The translations under genes and the position numbers were made by a program. Below are positions 42,888 to 52,207 of a stretch of 64,000 nt of DNA, piece by piece (within the stretch, counting starts at the first letter, position 1; each line of letters begins with the position of its first letter). Source of the stretch: Gracilibacillus caseinilyticus (GTDB taxonomy: Bacteria; Bacillota; Bacilli; Bacillales; Amphibacillaceae); assembly GCF_022919115.1 (NCBI RefSeq), contig NZ_CP095072.1, forward strand, positions 2,294,001-2,358,000, given 5' to 3'. The notes under the pieces are model-generated. The model was not told where the DNA came from and searched no databases. It was given only the letters and a program-made list of their open reading frames with translations.

Positions 42888-44813
42888 CTATGAACATGAT
42901 GATGGATCGCAATGTTTCGGCTGAGATGGTGGTACATCAATCGATGGATTTTGTTTAAAAAAGCCTACCGGTCTCAGCATAAAACCCATATAAGCAGTCG
43001 GCATGACAGGCCAATCTTCCGGACGAGTTATGTGATGGTGCCCCATCGTATACCAGACAACGATATCGTCATTGTCGATATTGCGGTTTTGCTGTACCCA
43101 TTTTGGTAAGCCATCTCCACCTTCATGCTGATTTGGATAGTCCCCTGCAGCATATTTTTCTTTTTCATCATAAGGGGTTACCCATAAGTGATGGTTGATA
43201 AATCCTGCACGTTTCATGAGGCTCGAATCTTTGTGTGCGTAAGGGTAAGCATTCTCTCCCGACATGATTTTGTAGCCGACTGGCTCTCCTACCCAGTTTT
43301 TCTTATTTGGATTAATGATTTTCCAGTAGCGGGCTGATTCCAGATTCATATTGCGCATTGCTTCTTGTTCGTTTTTTAATGTATGTGATTTCGCGATAAA
43401 TGCATTGCCGAATGGGTTATGTGGTCCGGACTTTTCGCTTTCGGTATTCACTTCGACTACGGAGTTTTGTACACCGTCAACCATCATATCGAGACGCATA
43501 TTAAAGAAATGCTGGTGATTAGGCCCATCTAATTGTGGAGCGAGCAGGTTACCGTATGGCGATTTTTCTCCTGGCAGAACAGCCTTCGTATGTAGAATGC
43601 CTGTCAATTTGACTTCGAATTCTACATTCCCATCCTGATAAAAATACCAGAAGAAGCCATATTCATAGTTTCCAACTGTTGAAATACTCGAAAGTGCTAG
43701 TCTTCTAGAGCGACGCACATCAACTTTTTCAGTACGGAAATCAGTGTGTTTCCACAAAATGCCGTAATCTTCTTCATGGAGACATATGGCATTCTGAATC
43801 GTGGCAGGGTTTCCTTTACTATCGGTAAGATGAGCGTCAAAATATTGGATCTCTCCTAAGCAATCACAGCCTAGTGTTAATGGATTAGCAAGCATCCCAA
43901 TCCCGTATTCTCCGACATCGAACGCGTTGTTCCGATTGACGGGATCCCCTGGGTCACCATATGGAACGACCATTTCCGAAAGGGAAGCACGATATAGGAC
44001 TGGTCGCTCCACTCCATCGTCGTTATAGCTGACAGTGTGCAAGACTAAGCCTTCACGTGGATTGAAGCCAAAGCGGATTTTCCATTTTTGCCAATCAATT
44101 TCATGGCCGTTAGTGGTAAAACTTGGTCCTTCAGGCTGAATGATATCTAACGGTTTAATATCGTCGCGCAGCTTCTCGACCCCGTCTGTCGTATATTTTC
44201 CATCGTTCGGTGGCAATGGGATGACGTCATGATCGACGACTTTAATGACTTCCATTTTGTTCAGATCGACGAAAGCGTGCAAACCAGAAATCGGTCTGGC
44301 ATATCCATTGTCGAATCGATCGGTTTTCAACCAGCAAATTGTACGGGCAATTCGTTTGCCTTTTTCTTCTTCTATTCCAAAGTTACCGGCACTCCATGGA
44401 TCGGCCATGATCAGATCAATATCTTCTATTCCTCGTTTTCGGAAAGCTGCCTGCATTTCTGGATTATTTTTAACGACTTGTTCGCATTGGAGAAACTCAT
44501 CTGCCATAATTCCTGGCTGTACGTCGGGGATATGTTCCCATTTCAATACTTTCTCCCGGCTGATCGATACAATTGCTTCATATGATTTTTCTTCTTTGTT
44601 GTCGATTAAGGTCATGAATGCTTCCCGTTCGATCGGGTCTCCTTCTTTAAATTGCAGCACACGCTCTTTCGATGGTTCATATAAACTGACACTAACGAAG
44701 CGAAAACTTTCACTTAAGTTCTTTTCCTTCTTGATTGTGTGAGTAGCAATAGTAATTTCTGCAGTGTTTAATGGCTCAAGTGGGTGGTTCACTTTGATTA
44801 TTGTTGTGCTCAT
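42888..44813 (-). CDS. Copper-containing primary-amine oxidase
   Basis: 641 residues without a signal peptide, so cytosolic. The topaquinone site TVGNYEYGFFWYF places the precursor Tyr at residue 383; the catalytic base is Asp299 in AFDVGEYGIG. Copper ligands are the HxH of NHQHFFNMRLD (residues 433 and 435) and a His in TMGHHHITRPEDWPVMP. All key residues are in place. It oxidises a primary amine to an aldehyde, ammonia and hydrogen peroxide. A permease follows in the operon and an AraC regulator lies upstream in the opposite direction, giving a complete amine-use unit. Confidence 0.95.
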   Translation of the reverse strand: MSTTIIKVNHPLEPLNTAEITIATHTIKKEKNLSESFRFVSVSLYEPSKERVLQFKEGDPIEREAFMTLIDNKEEKSYEAIVSISREKVLKWEHIPDVQPGIMADEFLQCEQVVKNNPEMQAAFRKRGIEDIDLIMADPWSAGNFGIEEEKGKRIARTICWLKTDRFDNGYARPISGLHAFVDLNKMEVIKVVDHDVIPLPPNDGKYTTDGVEKLRDDIKPLDIIQPEGPSFTTNGHEIDWQKWKIRFGFNPREGLVLHTVSYNDDGVERPVLYRASLSEMVVPYGDPGDPVNRNNAFDVGEYGIGMLANPLTLGCDCLGEIQYFDAHLTDSKGNPATIQNAICLHEEDYGILWKHTDFRTEKVDVRRSRRLALSSISTVGNYEYGFFWYFYQDGNVEFEVKLTGILHTKAVLPGEKSPYGNLLAPQLDGPNHQHFFNMRLDMMVDGVQNSVVEVNTESEKSGPHNPFGNAFIAKSHTLKNEQEAMRNMNLESARYWKIINPNKKNWVGEPVGYKIMSGENAYPYAHKDSSLMKRAGFINHHLWVTPYDEKEKYAAGDYPNQHEGGDGLPKWVQQNRNIDNDDIVVWYTMGHHHITRPEDWPVMPTAYMGFMLRPVGFFKQNPSIDVPPSQPKHCDPSSCS

Positions 44814-45082
44814 TGTTAGACTCTCCTTTTTTTGTGATTAATTCTATTGTAAGAAAGGATGGAAGGGAAGTATTGCAGAAAACGGAACAGCGTAGAAGGA
44901 AGAAGATATCGTGAATCGGTTACATCGTTGTGATATAAGGTCTTTGTCTATTTGAAAAAGGGCATAAAATAGCGTGTTTTGTACATTGTTTCTTGTTATG
45001 AAATCTGACGGAATCATGGTGTTTGTAAGTATTTTTCACTACTTTAAAGATAAAAGGAACTGTTCACGGAGGTGCGGAAGTA
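44814..45082. promoter_or_regulatory. Divergent control region of the amine locus
   Basis: 269 AT-rich bases between the oxidase and the AraC gene. Both promoters must lie here. No clear repeated operator could be seen by eye. Confidence 0.5.
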
Positions 45083-45889
45083 ATGGAGTATTCGACCAAG
45101 CCATATATGCAGCCCCATTTCTATTATGATTCGAAAAACTATCAGGAAAGGTTGAAAGTGTATAAAGGGATAGCATTTTTATATTATCAATTTACATTAG
45201 ACAACGATGCCGAACATTTAGCAGCTGTTCCGGATGGTTGTCTGGATGTGCTAGTAGCATTGAATCAGAGGAAACCCTCGATGCTGGTCTATGGCAGTCT
45301 ACTGCTATCTAAATTTGTACCGATGCAAGCTGGTATCTCATATTTCGGGGTTCGATTACCTCCAGGGTGTGGTATTGATATGCGACATGTCAAAATGAAA
45401 GAATATGTTGAAAATGTTATGGACTTAGCTGTCATTTTACCGAATGGTGCAGAAGTAGCTGAACGGATGTTAGACAAGTCGTTATTCGATGAGCGCATTA
45501 CTATTTTCGAAAAGTATATTGGTGAAGTGATTACAAGTCAGCATAGCAGTGAACCGTTAACGGACTATTTATTGCAAGAAATTATTCGGTATCACGGAGG
45601 AAAATCAATTCGTCAATTAGCGCAGGATACTCAATATTCGGAACGGTATATTCGTAATAAAGTGATGGATCGCTTGGGGATATCGCCGAAGGGATTCAGT
45701 AAAATAGTTCGTTTTCAGCACGCATTAATGATGCTGAAACAAGGATACGAGATGGAGGATATCGTTTTTGAAAACCACTATTATGACCAGGCTCACCTGA
45801 TCCATGAGTTTGAGGATTTTGCCTATATTACCCCAAAGGATTATTTGAGCTATTTGCAGCAAAACAGAAAAAGAAACGCTGCAAAGTGA
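45083..45889 (+). CDS. AraC-family regulator of the amine oxidase locus
   Basis: 268 residues. The N-terminal part (VPDGCLDVLVALNQRKPSMLVYG, GVRLPPGCGID) is of the DUF6597 type often found in front of AraC domains. The C-terminal HTH reads YHGGKSIRQLAQDTQYSERYIRNKVMDRLGISPKGFSKIVRFQHAL. ATG behind CGGAGG. Divergent orientation from the copper amine oxidase operon suggests that it controls that operon in response to amines. Alternatively it acts on a distant locus. Confidence 0.85.
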   Translation: MEYSTKPYMQPHFYYDSKNYQERLKVYKGIAFLYYQFTLDNDAEHLAAVPDGCLDVLVALNQRKPSMLVYGSLLLSKFVPMQAGISYFGVRLPPGCGIDMRHVKMKEYVENVMDLAVILPNGAEVAERMLDKSLFDERITIFEKYIGEVITSQHSSEPLTDYLLQEIIRYHGGKSIRQLAQDTQYSERYIRNKVMDRLGISPKGFSKIVRFQHALMMLKQGYEMEDIVFENHYYDQAHLIHEFEDFAYITPKDYLSYLQQNRKRNAAK

Positions 45890-46001
45890 AACTTGCAGCT
45901 CGAATAATCTTACAATTACGCATGATGCAGTGGGAGCAAAGTGATTCCATTATTGAAAATGCTTAAGGATTAATGGAAGAATACTTCTTAGGGACAGAAA
46001 T

Positions 46002-46037
46002 TTTAAAAAGGAGGGGGCATATCTCCCTCCTTTTAAA
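46002..46037. terminator. Bidirectional terminator
   Basis: TTTAAAAAGGAGGG and CCCTCCTTTTAAA (46025-46037) pair with a one-base bulge between the AraC gene and convergent ytoQ. Confidence 0.7.
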
Positions 46038-46054
46038 CGAGGCTTTAAACATAG

Positions 46055-46495
46055 TTACTCATAAATATAGCCGATCACTTCAAGTGCCTGATCAATCGTT
46101 TCGACGGTGATGTTCGCTTTGTTAGACAATTCTTTTAAGGGATGAATCAATGATTCCGGACGAACAATAATAGTAGGTTTGTTCATGGCGATCGCTGTGC
46201 TGGCATCCATCGCAGTGTTCCATTGTTTGTAGCTTTCACCAAATAACGCGATGACGATGTCGGATTTTTGCATTAATACTTGAGTGCGTAAATTGTTGAT
46301 TGCAGAGGCGGCATCGTCTTTGTAAAACTTGCCTGGCTGTTCTCCCAGAATATCCTCACCGATATTGTCGGATCGTTCATGATTGGTTTGTGGTCCGACA
46401 AACGTTAATGATAAATCTTTTTGTTTTGCCTTTTTCTCTACTTTCAGGCGCCAGTCATCATGAATCTGACCTGCTAAATAAACGGTTAACTCCAT
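46055..46495 (-). CDS. ytoQ: YtoQ family protein
   Basis: 146 residues from the ATG at 46495 with AGGAGTG before it; the extension to 46540 has no such site. Closely follows the YtoQ pattern: VYLAGQIHDDWR, LTFVGPQTNHERSDNIGEDILGEQP, MQKSDIVIALFGESYKQWNTAMDASTAIAMNKPTIIVRPESLIHPLKELSNKANI. The fold looks like nucleoside 2-deoxyribosyltransferase or a related Rossmann-like group, cytosolic. Function in Bacillus is not established. Confidence 0.93.
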   Translation of the reverse strand: MELTVYLAGQIHDDWRLKVEKKAKQKDLSLTFVGPQTNHERSDNIGEDILGEQPGKFYKDDAASAINNLRTQVLMQKSDIVIALFGESYKQWNTAMDASTAIAMNKPTIIVRPESLIHPLKELSNKANITVETIDQALEVIGYIYE

Positions 46496-46582
46496 CTGAT
46501 CACTCCTAATGAAAGATTTTCTTTCCTCTATCGTAATCAATGTGAGCTTTCACTTCAAAGGAAATGGCTAAGCTAAAAATAC

Positions 46583-46860
46583 TTAAATCCTATTGCTATG
46601 CCAAATAGGTATGTAGGAAGGGAGCTCACCTTCCTTGTTATGTTTCCAATAAAATTTCGCCCAGTCATCCACATAATTTTGCAGCCAATTTTTCGTTAAT
46701 TTTGTATTTTGATTAATAGCTCCTTGAACCAAACAATCACTTCATTAAACCTAACAAATTTGCTTGCAGTTTCATGTTGGAGGAATCACCTTGGGCAACC
46801 TGTTTTTTATTTATTTTGGCGGCACCGTCTCCCTTTTCTCCTAATTTTTTATTTGTAAAT
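46583..46860 (-). pseudogene. Decayed minus-strand gene of unknown function
   Basis: Two overlapping minus-strand frames read like one protein: KLGEKGDGAAKINKKQVAQG to NMKLQANLLGLMK, then, after a shift near 46710, SDCLVQGAINQNTKLTKNW, LQNYVDDWAKFYWKHNKEGE and LPSYIPIWHSNRI with a stop at 46583-46585. No start with a good RBS is seen. I do not recognise the family. It fills most of the 480-base gap before the dus gene. Confidence 0.3.
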
Positions 46861-46979
46861 AGAGAAACAAGGATTGATAAAAAGGAACAAAACATGGTAT
46901 AAGTATTAAAGAAGCAAAGATATTTTTGCTTCTCATTTGAGTGGTTTGACCTGGTAACACAATGAGAGGATTGGAATAT

Positions 46980-47960
46980 ATGACAGAAAATTTTTGGCGT
47001 GATTTACCGCGCCCGTTCTTTGTACTGGCACCAATGGAAGATGTGACAGATGTTGTATTTCGCCATGTAGTAAGTGAAGCAGCCAGACCTGATGTTTTTT
47101 TTACTGAGTTTACGAACACGGAGAGCTACTGTCACCCAGATGGAGAAGCTAGTGTGCGTGGGCGCTTGACTTTTACAGAGGATGAACAGCCAATGGTGGC
47201 GCATATATGGGGAGATAAACCCGAATTTTTTAGACAAATGAGTATTGGCATGGCGGAAAAAGGTTTTCGTGGTGTCGATATTAATATGGGATGCCCTGCT
47301 CAAAATGTAGCAACCAACGGGAAGGGATGCGGTCTGATCCGTCGTCCGGAAGTTGCAGCAGAGCTAATACAAGCAGCAAAAGCGGGCGGATTGCCCGTAA
47401 GTGTGAAGACAAGGCTAGGATACACGGAGGTAGACGAGTGGCACGACTGGCTCAAACATTTATTGGAGCAAGATATTGTGAATCTTTCCATACATCTCCG
47501 TACCAAAAAAGAAATGAGTAAAGTCGATGCACACTGGGAACTGATTCCCGAAATAAAAAAACTTCGAGATGAAGTGGCACCAGATACATTGTTAACGATA
47601 AACGGTGACATCCCGGACCGTCAAACTGGTTTAGAGTTAGTGAATAAATATGGTGTCGATGGCGCTATGATTGGGCGTGGAATTTTTACCAATCCATTTG
47701 CCTTTGAGAAAGAGCGAAAAGAACATACGAGTCAGGAATTGCTCGATCTCTTGAGATTACATCTGGATCTCCATGATAAATATACAGAAATAGAGCCTCG
47801 TTTATTCAAACCGCTTCGTCGCTTCTTTAAGATATATGTACGTGACTTTCGAGGAGCAAGTGATTTAAGAAATCAGCTGATGGAGACAAAGTCAACGGAT
47901 GAAGTTCGTGCACTGCTCGATGATTTTGAATGGAAGCATCAAGATAAGGCAAGATCGTAG
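46980..47960 (+). CDS. tRNA-dihydrouridine synthase
   Basis: 326 residues from the ATG at 46980 after GAGAGGA. FMN TIM-barrel signs: [40 protein letters not shown] (catalytic Cys in KGCG), [66 protein letters not shown]. This is a divergent Dus branch of Firmicutes, distinct from DusB/Dus1, with some likeness to DusC. It reduces a uridine in tRNA, with the position unassigned. Monocistronic. Confidence 0.9.
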   Translation: MTENFWRDLPRPFFVLAPMEDVTDVVFRHVVSEAARPDVFFTEFTNTESYCHPDGEASVRGRLTFTEDEQPMVAHIWGDKPEFFRQMSIGMAEKGFRGVDINMGCPAQNVATNGKGCGLIRRPEVAAELIQAAKAGGLPVSVKTRLGYTEVDEWHDWLKHLLEQDIVNLSIHLRTKKEMSKVDAHWELIPEIKKLRDEVAPDTLLTINGDIPDRQTGLELVNKYGVDGAMIGRGIFTNPFAFEKERKEHTSQELLDLLRLHLDLHDKYTEIEPRLFKPLRRFFKIYVRDFRGASDLRNQLMETKSTDEVRALLDDFEWKHQDKARS

Positions 47961-47976
47961 AAGATTCCCTAACATC

Positions 47977-48008
47977 AAAAAAGAGCAGGTATTTTCCTGT
48001 TCTTTTTT
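47977..48008 (+). terminator. Rho-independent terminator
   Basis: AAAAAAGAGCAGG (47977-47989) with CCTGTTCTTTTTT (47996-48008), one wobble. Symmetric, so it may serve the convergent gene too. Confidence 0.85.
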
Positions 48009-48026
48009 CTTTCAAAAAAATAGTCG

Positions 48027-48593
48027 TTACCGAACCTTTTTCTTTCCCTTTATGATAAATACTAACACCACTAAAGGCAGAAGTGTCATGGCAATCATCC
48101 AAATAGAGGACGACTGATTGTTCATGTAATGTTTCGCCTCTTCCCCAATAAAATAAATAAAAACCGGAATCGGGAAAAAGCGAATGATCCGTCCGATGAT
48201 GGAGCCGATTAGAAACGGTAAGAAAGACATTTTTAAAGCACCACCCAAAATCGCAAACACTTTAAAAGGAATTGGCGTAATACCGGCTATAATTAAGGCA
48301 ATGATCCCGTATTTCTCGAATAATCTTTCTGCCTTTTTGATTGTTTTCTCCTTAATCCATCTATGTAAAAGTGGTTTTCCGATATAGTAACCAAGTGTAT
48401 AACCAAGCATAGCACCCAGAATGGAGCAAAAAACCGTAATGCTCGCTAACCAAAAGGAACTGTATGGATTATTTCCCGATAATGGAATGAGAAATACATC
48501 TGGTGGAATGACAAAAAAGGCTGATTCTGTAAACGCTGCAATAATGAGTCCCCATATTCCCAACTGTTCTAATATCTCAGTCATTTTTTGCAA
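48027..48593 (-). CDS. VTT-domain (YqaA/DedA-like) membrane protein
   Basis: 188 residues from the TTG at 48593, 6 bases after AGAGGA; the first ATG would be at 48584. Five or six TM segments. VTT (SNARE-associated) signs: ESAFFVIPPDVFLIPLSGNNP, LGAMLGYTLGYYIGKPL, EKYGIIALIIAGITPIPFKVFAILGGALKMSFLPFLIGSIIGRIIRF. The IPFK segment is of the YqaA type. DedA-superfamily proteins act as lipid scramblases or flippases and help resist envelope stress. It sits between dus and htpX. Confidence 0.85.
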   Translation of the reverse strand: MQKMTEILEQLGIWGLIIAAFTESAFFVIPPDVFLIPLSGNNPYSSFWLASITVFCSILGAMLGYTLGYYIGKPLLHRWIKEKTIKKAERLFEKYGIIALIIAGITPIPFKVFAILGGALKMSFLPFLIGSIIGRIIRFFPIPVFIYFIGEEAKHYMNNQSSSIWMIAMTLLPLVVLVFIIKGKKKVR

Positions 48594-48722
48594 TGGCGAT
48601 CCTCTTTTCTCAAACGAAATTAGGCTGAACTGAACCATGCTTTTTTCATAAAAGTATCTTTCTTCGTAAGTGTAACAACACTACAGTCATTTTACCATAT
48701 GTTTACTTCAACCATTCCTATT

Positions 48723-48756
48723 AAAAAACAGACCAAATCATTTGTGATTTGGTCTG
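48723..48756 (-). terminator. Rho-independent terminator of htpX
   Basis: Perfect 12-bp stem CAGACCAAATCA (48729-48740), loop TTTG, TGATTTGGTCTG (48745-48756). On the minus strand six T follow. Confidence 0.85.
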
Positions 48757-48772
48757 ACAATGCTTCTCCTCA

Positions 48773-49678
48773 TTACTGTTCCAGCTTTGAAATACGATCA
48801 TCAAGCGGTGGGTGTGATGAAAATAAAGAGAAAAAGCTGCTTTTACTGCTGATTTTCATTGTTTGTACGGCAGAGTCATCAGAGTAATCCTTGACATTCG
48901 CGCGGTCTACATGCATTTTTAGTGAGCGTAAGGCGTGGGCCATTTTGTCACGTCCAGCAATAGCTGCACCGCCATTGTCGGCGTGGTATTCACGATGACG
49001 GGAATACGCACTGACAACGAGACTGCCGAGAATCGAGAACAGGATTTGGAACACGATAATGGCAGCAAATTCCACAATCCATTGTAATTCCGAACGTACA
49101 AGGCGAGAGACAGCGATCGCAACGATTCGTGAGAAGAAGACAACAAATGTGTTGACGATACCTTGCAACAGCGTCATCGTGACCATATCGCCATTCGAAA
49201 CGTGTGCGACTTCGTGGGCAATTACTCCTTCGATGGCATCATCATCCATTGAATGTAATAAACCACTTGACACAGCGACGAGCGATCTTTTTTTCGATGG
49301 CCCGGTAGCAAATGCATTGACTTCAGGTGACTGATAGATACCGACCTGTGGCGTGTGACGTAATCCTGCCGCACGTGCCAGACGTTCTACTTTTTCATAC
49401 ACGATTCGTTCTTCCGTATTGGCTGGACGATTTGGATCGATTACTTTTACTTTCATCATCATTTTGGCAATCCAACGTGACATGGCAAGTGAAATGAAAG
49501 ATCCGGTGAAGCCGACAACCAGACTGAAGATCATCAGTGTACCATAATCTATTCCGCCGTTTCCTAAACGGTAAGATCCATTAATTCCTGTGTATTGTGT
49601 GATGACAGACCAGACAATGACGATTGTAGTCATCACCAGAATATTCGTTAACAAAAACAATAAAAGACGTTTGCCCAT
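48773..49678 (-). CDS. htpX: Zinc metalloprotease HtpX
   Basis: 301 residues, M48B family. Two N-terminal TM helices ([41 protein letters not shown]), then [30 protein letters not shown], zinc motif HEVAH at residues 155-159, a second TM pair ([36 protein letters not shown]), and [20 protein letters not shown] supplying the third ligand. It degrades misfolded membrane proteins at the inner face of the membrane. Monocistronic, complete. Confidence 0.95.
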   Translation of the reverse strand: MGKRLLLFLLTNILVMTTIVIVWSVITQYTGINGSYRLGNGGIDYGTLMIFSLVVGFTGSFISLAMSRWIAKMMMKVKVIDPNRPANTEERIVYEKVERLARAAGLRHTPQVGIYQSPEVNAFATGPSKKRSLVAVSSGLLHSMDDDAIEGVIAHEVAHVSNGDMVTMTLLQGIVNTFVVFFSRIVAIAVSRLVRSELQWIVEFAAIIVFQILFSILGSLVVSAYSRHREYHADNGGAAIAGRDKMAHALRSLKMHVDRANVKDYSDDSAVQTMKISSKSSFFSLFSSHPPLDDRISKLEQ

Positions 49679-49814
49679 TTATTATCCTCCCATTACAGCA
49701 TAATTTGCTTATATCATACCATATAAATAGATCATAAGCCTATTACAATGGCTTTTTCTTTTGTTACTTTTACTATATGATAAAGAAGAAGTGGCATGCT
49801 GGGGGAATCGAATC

Positions 49815-50390
49815 GTGATAAAAAAATGGTTGATGTTGATTATACCGCTTTTTTTACTAGTGATGTTTTTCTTTCTTTTTTTTCAATTGCATCGTTTGCT
49901 TGTATTAGAACAATCGCCGAAAAAGGTGGATGCAATGATTGTCTTGAGTGGTGGAACTGGAGATAGGGAAGCCGAAGCAGCAAAGCTCTATCATGAAGGA
50001 TACAGTGATACGATTATTGTCACTGGCGCACTTGTCGGCTGGGAAACCTATACGTCTGATATTATGCGTGAGCATTTGATCAAGCTAGGTGTTCCGAATG
50101 ATGCGATCTTTGATTATAAAGAAGTGACAAGTACAAGAGAAGAAGCGGAGCTGTCGATACCGCTTTTACGTGAGTTGAGGGTGGACTCTTTAATGGTGGT
50201 AACGAATAAATATCATTCTTCTAGGGCGGCATGGATCTTCGAGCGAACATTGAAGAAGGAAGGAATCGAGGTTATTTCGGTACCCGTTCGTGACGATGTC
50301 TTTGACCGGAATTGGTGGAAGCAGCATGAGACGAGAAAACAAGGAGCTACTGAAGTATTGAAAGCTGTTTGGGAGTTGTTTCGTTTATAG
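49815..50390 (+). CDS. DUF218/YdcF-like membrane-anchored protein
   Basis: 191 residues from the GTG at 49815, which has GGGGGA upstream; a start at 49761 is less likely. One N-terminal TM helix (LMLIIPLFLLVMFFFLFF) and an external DUF218 domain: VDAMIVLSGGTGDREAEAAKLY, YSDTIIVTGALVGWETYTSDIMREHLIKLGVP, TSTREEAELSIPLL, VVTNKYHSSRAAWIFERTL. DUF218 proteins such as SanA, ElyC and YdcF affect envelope polymers, but the reaction is not known. Repeat array 3 follows the gene. Confidence 0.85.
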   Translation: MIKKWLMLIIPLFLLVMFFFLFFQLHRLLVLEQSPKKVDAMIVLSGGTGDREAEAAKLYHEGYSDTIIVTGALVGWETYTSDIMREHLIKLGVPNDAIFDYKEVTSTREEAELSIPLLRELRVDSLMVVTNKYHSSRAAWIFERTLKKEGIEVISVPVRDDVFDRNWWKQHETRKQGATEVLKAVWELFRL

Positions 50391-50489
50391 GAAAGACACT
50401 TTACTTGATAAAAGGTTTCTTTTCTTACACGTTACGATCAGAGTATAAGAAAAGAACTCTTATGAAAGGGATCAAGATTTTATTATTCG

Positions 50490-50708
50490 ATTTGTATCGT
50501 TTAGAAAGAAAGGAACCAAAAGTGAGGAGCAGCACAACAGGATTTGTATCGTTTAGAAAGAAAGGAACCAAAAGTGAGGAGCAGCACAACAGGATTTGTA
50601 TCGTTTAGAAAGAAAGGAACCAAAAGTGGGGAGCTGCACAACAAGATTTGTAGCGTTAATAAAGAAAGAAGACAAATGTATGGTGTTGCAATTAGTATTT
50701 GTCTTCTT
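50490..50708 (+). repeat. 52-bp tandem repeat array 3 with perfect cap hairpin
   Basis: TTTG anchors at 50491, 50543, 50595 and 50647, exactly 52 bp apart. The first units are almost identical: GATTTGTATCGTTTAGAAAG then AAAGGAACCAAAAGTGAGGA and GCAGCACAACAG. The last unit carries the cap: AAGAAGACAAAT (50666-50677) and ATTTGTCTTCTT (50697-50708), perfect over 12 bases, with GTATGGTGTTGC in the loop. It lies between the DUF218 gene and the convergent SDR gene and may also act as a terminator. Confidence 0.92.
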
Positions 50709-50880
50709 GCAGAGACTGTACCATAGTAGTGTTGGCCAACCACATTCCAAGCGGGACGAGAAGTGGTTGGCAGAAGGCGTCTCAGCACAGACAAAATAAA
50801 AAATGACATCTCCGTTAGCTGACATAATACGGATTATAGGTAGCTGTATATATTAAAGTTATTTGGAGCGTCGTTCTTAC

Positions 50881-51666
50881 TTAGCGTAACAACGATTCTG
50901 CTCCATCGATAAACATTTCGGTACCCGTGATGTGACTCGCTTGTTCGGATGCGAGAAAGGTGACAAGGTCTGCTACTTGTTCCGGTTTTCCAGGACCGTG
51001 CTCTAACGGCTTATCGCCTTCGGGGTATTTGACGGGGATGTTGATTTTTTCTAATTCAGGTGTTTTCTCTGTGTTTTTGCCTATGTCCGTTTCAATGGCG
51101 CCTGGACAAATAATATTGACCCTGATTTTATATTGCGCTAATTCGAGCGCTGCCATTTTCCCGAAAGCCATTTGACCAGCTTTTGACGTACTGTATGCAG
51201 CCATGCCAAAATTGGAGAAAATACGATTACCATTGACGGAGCTCGTGATGATAATACTTCCACCGTTATTTTTCATGAAGGGGATCGCATATTTTACGGT
51301 ATGGAAGGTTCCTTTTAAGTTAGTGTTAATAGTTTTGTCCCAATCCTCAGGGTTCAAATCTTCGATTGGTGCCAGCACCCCGTTGATACCACTATTGGCA
51401 AAAATAATATCAATCTGTCCCAAATGATCCGCTACTTCCTGCATCGCATTTGCTACCCGCTGATGATCCGAGAGGTCTACATCTGCAATCATTGCCTTTC
51501 CACCTAAGTCTGTAATTTCGTCTTTGACTTGTTCTGCCTGTTCTTCTTTCAGGTCCATCAGACAAACCTTTGCGCCCTCTTTCGCAAGTGCGATCGCAGA
51601 AGCACGGCCAATACCAGAGCTCCCACCCGTAACAACAGCTATTTTATTTGTAAAACGGTTACCCAT
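50881..51666 (-). CDS. SDR-family oxidoreductase
   Basis: 261 residues; ATG behind TAGGAGGAA. Classical SDR: VTGGSSGIGRASAIAL, CLMDLKEEQ, FANSGINGVLAPI (with NSG instead of the usual NAG), IITSSVNG, YSTSKAGQMAFGK for the catalytic Tyr/Lys, ICPGAIETDIG, and EMFIDGAESLLR at the end. The Asp in LMDLKEEQ again suggests NAD. It is distinct from the SDR at 4605, though both belong to the same broad group. Substrate unknown. The 3' end is close to repeat array 3. Confidence 0.88.
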   Translation of the reverse strand: MGNRFTNKIAVVTGGSSGIGRASAIALAKEGAKVCLMDLKEEQAEQVKDEITDLGGKAMIADVDLSDHQRVANAMQEVADHLGQIDIIFANSGINGVLAPIEDLNPEDWDKTINTNLKGTFHTVKYAIPFMKNNGGSIIITSSVNGNRIFSNFGMAAYSTSKAGQMAFGKMAALELAQYKIRVNIICPGAIETDIGKNTEKTPELEKINIPVKYPEGDKPLEHGPGKPEQVADLVTFLASEQASHITGTEMFIDGAESLLR

Positions 51667-51764
51667 TTTCTTTCCTCCTAGCTTTTTTTCATCCTATTCC
51701 CGATTTTCATGGGTTTACACATGTTAGTGCAGAAATAAAACCGGGAAGAGAAACTGCCCGGTTG

Positions 51765-52031
51765 TTATTGAATGATATTCTCGATCGCTTGTTTCTGCTG
51801 TTCATAATCGCGTCGTACTAAATCCATGGCACCTTGGTCGTGCGTTACTTTTGCCGCTTGCTCAATGGAACGCTCTGCACGTTCCATTGAATGTCTGACT
51901 TGTTCTAAAATGTCATCATTGAGGTGACTTTGCGCTTGCTGTACGGCATGCTGTAAATGAAGAATCGACTGTTGCGCCTGTGCAAGCTGGTTCTGATCCT
52001 GTAAACTGGAGATATTGTTTCCTTTTTCCAA
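51765..52031 (-). CDS. Small helical protein (DUF2564-like)
   Basis: 88 residues from the TTG at 52031, behind AAGGAGG; the ATG at 52061 lies upstream of that site. The protein is almost fully alpha-helical and rich in Gln: NQLAQAQQSILHLQHAVQQAQSHLNDDILEQVRHSMERAERSIEQAAK. This matches the character of Bacillus DUF2564 proteins (small, cytosolic, unknown function). A coiled coil is likely. Monocistronic. Confidence 0.65.
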   Translation of the reverse strand: MEKGNNISSLQDQNQLAQAQQSILHLQHAVQQAQSHLNDDILEQVRHSMERAERSIEQAAKVTHDQGAMDLVRRDYEQQKQAIENIIQ

Positions 52032-52207
52032 GATGAATTCCTCCTTGATATAATCGTACATTGTTTAATGTGCGATGGTGGGGGGATTTTATGCATAATT
52101 TGTGGAGGTAAAGGTGTTGTGGCGTTAGGCTGTTATCTATGATAATAATTGCATCCATATTTTTGGGGGGGATGCAATCAATCAACGAATATGGAAGGAG
52201 TTTGCCT

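Noticed and set aside
44229..44742. Open frames antisense to the amine oxidase
   Set aside because: Shadow frames; the amine oxidase on the other strand has all catalytic residues.
46541..46961. T-box or other leader before dus
   Set aside because: No T-box core sequence or specifier stem was seen; the region reads better as a decayed minus-strand gene.
50490..50708. CRISPR array
   Set aside because: Units are contiguous with a 52-bp period and no unique spacers; no cas genes are present.
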